The position numbers and the translations under genes are program-made. Shown here piece by piece: positions 48,125 to 50,498 of a stretch of DNA of 50,498 nucleotides. Source of the stretch: Cyanobacteriota bacterium SRBZ.bins.94.201705 (GTDB lineage Bacteria > Cyanobacteriota > Cyanobacteriia > Cyanobacteriales > Cyanobacteriaceae). The DNA is taken from the NCBI GenBank assembly GCA_030549855.1, contig JAUQQP010000010.1:1-50498 (forward strand), given 5' to 3'. Positions within the stretch are counted from its first letter, which is position 1. Every line of letters begins with the position of its first letter. A model generated the notes under the pieces. That model did no database searches. It was not told the DNA's origin and saw only the letters and a list, made by a program, of their open reading frames with translations.

Positions 48125-48688
48125 TTAAGGGGAATAGATAGATTTCCAGGCACGGACGGTGGCACTGCCGATATAAAAATCAGTGGTGCTGCCATCAGCC
48201 CATACCAGGCGCACTAATAGTTTCTGGTCAGGGAGACTAATCAAAGCCCGTGCCAACTCGTCGCTGACTACTCCCCCCTCGTACTCATAAATCTTACCGC
48301 CGATGGCAAAAAGAATTTTTTCGGGGCTTTTCCTTTTCCGGATATACTTGTATACTGGTTCTTGATCCCAATAGACTTCTTCTTGCCATTGGTTATCCCG
48401 TTTAACTTTACGGGTGCGTTGTACCCGACGATAGTAGTCTAACTGCCTTTCCGTCCAGAAGTAGCTGAGACGGACACCCTGTTTTGACCAACTGCTGACT
48501 ATAGCGTAGCCTTCACCAAAGTCCTTGTCGTAGACTATTTTACCATCAAAGGGGTCTTCTACTACTTTTGACCAGGGCACAGGGGAATCCTGGTGGACGG
48601 GGGAGGGGGGTATAGTAGCGTTAGCGGGGCTAGTGGTGGCCAACAGGAAAAGGCCAAAAACAGAGGCAAGGCCGGTATTGACTTTCAT
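48125..48688 (-). CDS. Exported protein of unknown function
   Basis: A 187-residue precursor with a clear signal peptide (residues 1-24, ending SPANA). The mature part is rich in aromatic and charged residues: DKDFGEGYAIVSSWSKQGV, then FWTERQLDYYRRVQRTRKVK, EEVYWDQEPVYKYIRKRKSP, LFAIGGKIYEYEGGVV and LVRLVWADGSTTDFYIGSATV. I recognise no catalytic motif. Its ATG is three bases after the stop of the nuclease gene, so the two are almost certainly co-transcribed and probably translationally coupled. Link in function is inference. Confidence 0.75.
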   Translation of the reverse strand: MKVNTGLASVFGLFLLATTSPANATIPPSPVHQDSPVPWSKVVEDPFDGKIVYDKDFGEGYAIVSSWSKQGVRLSYFWTERQLDYYRRVQRTRKVKRDNQWQEEVYWDQEPVYKYIRKRKSPEKILFAIGGKIYEYEGGVVSDELARALISLPDQKLLVRLVWADGSTTDFYIGSATVRAWKSIYSP

Positions 48689-48691
48689 AGT

Positions 48692-50221
48692 CTATTTGGG
48701 GGATACTATGGTGTAGACGTTAAAACCGCCACGGTTTCCACAAAGGTCGTTTTCTAAGACGACGGCGTCGGCATGTTTAATTGTTCCAGTGGCATTGTAG
48801 ATGAAACAGATAAGGGTTTTTAGATAGGGATATTCCCGATAGCTTTCAAAGTCTTCGGCCAATTGACGGACTATTCCCTCCCTTTTTATATTTCCCCTAG
48901 GGTATTTAATTTCTATAAGGATACCATGGGAAGGGATAGCGAAGTCGACACGACTATTTTTGCCAGCATGATTGGGCACATCCACTTCCCTTCTTACATC
49001 ATCGAAAAATAATGCCAGCAAGACATGAAATAATCGTTGGACATCAGCCTCATTTTGGAGGGAAAAATTATAATCCCTTTCAAACACCTCGGCAATAGAC
49101 GGAAACTTTCTACAGAGAGTCTCTATAGTTTCAAAAGCTTCTGTTTCATTGAGTGTTGTCTGACGTAGGGGTTTAATTTCCTTTTTGATAACTCCCTGTA
49201 GGCCTTCTTGTATCCGGGTGGGAATAGAGTTTTCTATGGCATTTATATGGGATAAAAATTCTTGTGTGGATTGCTGAATATTGCTGTGGATGATTTCTTG
49301 TAATTGCTGTTGTAATTGCTGTTGTAACTGAGTCGGGAGGGAGTTTTGCAAAGCCTCAAGGGAAGGCACAAATTGGTTGGATACTATTTCCTTTAATTGG
49401 AGTTGTAGATGGGAGGGAAGGGAATTTTGGAAAGCATCGAGGCGAGATGATAATTGTTGACACAACTGATGATTAGTATTTTGGATAACCTCTTCTAGTG
49501 TTGGCTGTAACTCAGCGGGGATAGATTGTTGTAGCAGATTTAGGCTGGAATGTAACTGATAAACTGACTGTTGAATGCTAGAGATAATTGTTGTTAATTG
49601 CGCGATACTTTCAGACAGATTTTGTTGAATATTAGAGATGGAATTTTCTGAGGAATTCAGGGAGGATAACAACTGGTTTACCGGCGGTTGAATATTAGTG
49701 TTAAACTCCTCAATTTTACGAGAGAGGTTTTCAATATCCTTTTTTATGGTGGTATTGATAAACTCTTCCAGGCCTCCAATTCTTTGTAGAAACTGAACCT
49801 CTTGCCTTATAATAGTGTTGATGCCCTCTTCTAAGCCTTCAAGTTTGGAAAACTCGGACTGTAGCTGACTGTGGATGGCGTTTTGGAATTGTCGGGAGGC
49901 ATAGGTTAAATTTTGTAGGTTATCTTGGATGGTAGTCAGGGAGGGGCTAACGTTGTCCCTAATATTTGCCTCTAGGGGGGATAAGAGTGGGGGCAGTTGT
50001 CTGTTTATTTCTTCCAATTCTGCTATTGACTGGGAGACTTGGGAGACGGAATAGGAGAGGATTTGATGACGACGGCGGAGGGAATAATATCCCCCAGCCA
50101 TTCCTGCTGTCAAGCCTCCTAGGGCGACACTGTTATTCCGAATGCCTACTCCCACAAATCCACTAACCAAACCGGCAACCAGGAAAACCTCTCCCAGCCA
50201 GGAGAATACTGCCTGTTTCAT
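48692..50221 (-). CDS. Membrane-anchored coiled-coil protein with DpnII/MboI-like nuclease domain
   Basis: A 509-residue protein. Two hydrophobic segments (about 5-27 and 30-47) are followed by long coiled coil (about 60-365) with four copies of a LxxxQNSLPxxLQxxLxEI repeat (near 227, 261, 288 and 326). The C-terminal domain (about 390-505) has the PD-(D/E)XK core D426 with E437-x-K439 (RVDFAIPSHGILIEIKY), then LAEDFESYREYPYLKTLICF, as in DpnII/MboI-type restriction endonuclease-like domains. ATG at 50221 has AGGAGG just upstream. There is no methyltransferase beside it. An anti-invader role is possible, but not shown. Confidence 0.82.
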   Translation of the reverse strand: MKQAVFSWLGEVFLVAGLVSGFVGVGIRNNSVALGGLTAGMAGGYYSLRRRHQILSYSVSQVSQSIAELEEINRQLPPLLSPLEANIRDNVSPSLTTIQDNLQNLTYASRQFQNAIHSQLQSEFSKLEGLEEGINTIIRQEVQFLQRIGGLEEFINTTIKKDIENLSRKIEEFNTNIQPPVNQLLSSLNSSENSISNIQQNLSESIAQLTTIISSIQQSVYQLHSSLNLLQQSIPAELQPTLEEVIQNTNHQLCQQLSSRLDAFQNSLPSHLQLQLKEIVSNQFVPSLEALQNSLPTQLQQQLQQQLQEIIHSNIQQSTQEFLSHINAIENSIPTRIQEGLQGVIKKEIKPLRQTTLNETEAFETIETLCRKFPSIAEVFERDYNFSLQNEADVQRLFHVLLALFFDDVRREVDVPNHAGKNSRVDFAIPSHGILIEIKYPRGNIKREGIVRQLAEDFESYREYPYLKTLICFIYNATGTIKHADAVVLENDLCGNRGGFNVYTIVSPK

Positions 50222-50295
50222 GAACCTCCTGTTTGTCAGCCATCCCCCCATTATAACATATCATGCTCTCCCTTCTACTATCAGGGAGGCACATT

Positions 50296-50498
50296 CTACA
50301 TCGCCAGTTTTGTAACAGTCAACAGTAGGTGGTATATAACTTTCCCTGGGGAAGTAGGCTTTTGCTTTTGTTCAAATCTACCAAAGGGGGGGGATTGATT
50401 GTTGGTGTTTGCTGTGGTAGAAGGGACAGCTTGACAGAAGGGACAATTGATGCCCACTCCGGCGGCTGACTGCTTATAACAGGGGGGGGATGAGAAAA
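50296..50498 (-). CDS. 3' end of an ORF with CxxC motif, partial
   Basis: On the minus strand an open frame enters from the window edge and ends at TAG (50296-50298), giving about 67 residues: FSSPPCYKQSAAGVGINCPF followed by CQAV, then a Pro/Ser/Thr/Asn-rich linker and VIYHLLLTVTKLAM. The spaced cysteines (C-x11-C-x-x-C) suggest part of a zinc ribbon or similar. Codon-phase poly-C runs make the frame fragile. It precedes the nuclease gene on the same strand by 75 bases. Not identified. Confidence 0.4.
   Translation of the reverse strand, partial: FSSPPCYKQSAAGVGINCPFCQAVPSTTANTNNQSPPFGRFEQKQKPTSPGKVIYHLLLTVTKLAM

Noticed and set aside
50376-50392. TTCAAATC tRNA T-loop-like sequence
   Set aside because: There is no matching acceptor or anticodon arm, and it lies inside an open reading frame on the other strand.

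Overview
The window is cyanobacterial chromosome. The evidence is oxygenic photosynthesis genes (phycocyanin cpcB-cpcA, photosystem I psaF-psaJ, cytochrome b6f petB-petD), hemJ, a DUF1822 protein and a cyanobacterial-style HetI/Sfp phosphopantetheinyl transferase. Genes are dense, GC is moderate, and there are no tRNAs, transposases, integrases or CRISPR arrays. Gene content suggests a unicellular, Chroococcales-like phycocyanin-containing organism; I cannot name a genus from sequence alone. Position 1 falls inside the first 27 bases of a 16S rRNA gene on the minus strand, so this edge is probably the flank of an rRNA operon (a typical contig break).

Layout. 1-150: 16S 5' end, leader and a near-perfect sigma-70 type rRNA promoter. 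170-5060: a TPR protein, then a cell-wall block (murC, murB, an LCP-family ligase). 5057-6902: tsaD divergent from psaF-psaJ; psaJ is only 42 codons. 6903-7681: an ORF-poor gap with two TATAAT boxes. 7682-13687: menC, lepB and a 1388-residue CBS/GAF/PAS sensor kinase. 13804-17189: sua5-type tsaC, a 1-kb repeat-rich non-coding stretch, folP and tpiA. 17190-18800: cpcBA with a long leader carrying spaced TTAAG repeats and a 30-bp hairpin after cpcA. 18807-24757: JAMM peptidase, hemJ, CHAD protein, CRTISO-like oxidoreductase, folK, HEAT-repeat protein and Sfp transferase. 24774-31484: DUF427, DUF58, DUF1822, recN, secG, pentapeptide protein and ahcY. 31695-37694: a 1999-residue CheA hybrid kinase. 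37745-47957: methyltransferase, queA, petD-petB, rpsU, DUF4336 protein, NAD kinase, tldD and uvrC. 48125-50498: an exported unknown protein, a membrane-anchored coiled-coil DpnII/MboI-like nuclease, and the end of a Cys-motif ORF leaving the window.

Most genes are core metabolism, photosynthesis and envelope functions in short operons. Two steps of folate synthesis (folP, folK) and two proteins of tRNA threonylcarbamoylation (TsaC/Sua5 and TsaD) are present but unlinked. The most unusual items are: (1) the two-gene unit at 48125-50221, a membrane-anchored nuclease translationally coupled to an exported protein; (2) the strand-specific 30-bp RNA hairpin after cpcA; (3) the folP-tail-like degenerate repeats at 14509-15515; and (4) the modular CheA with one decayed and three intact Hpt domains alternating with a second repeated module.
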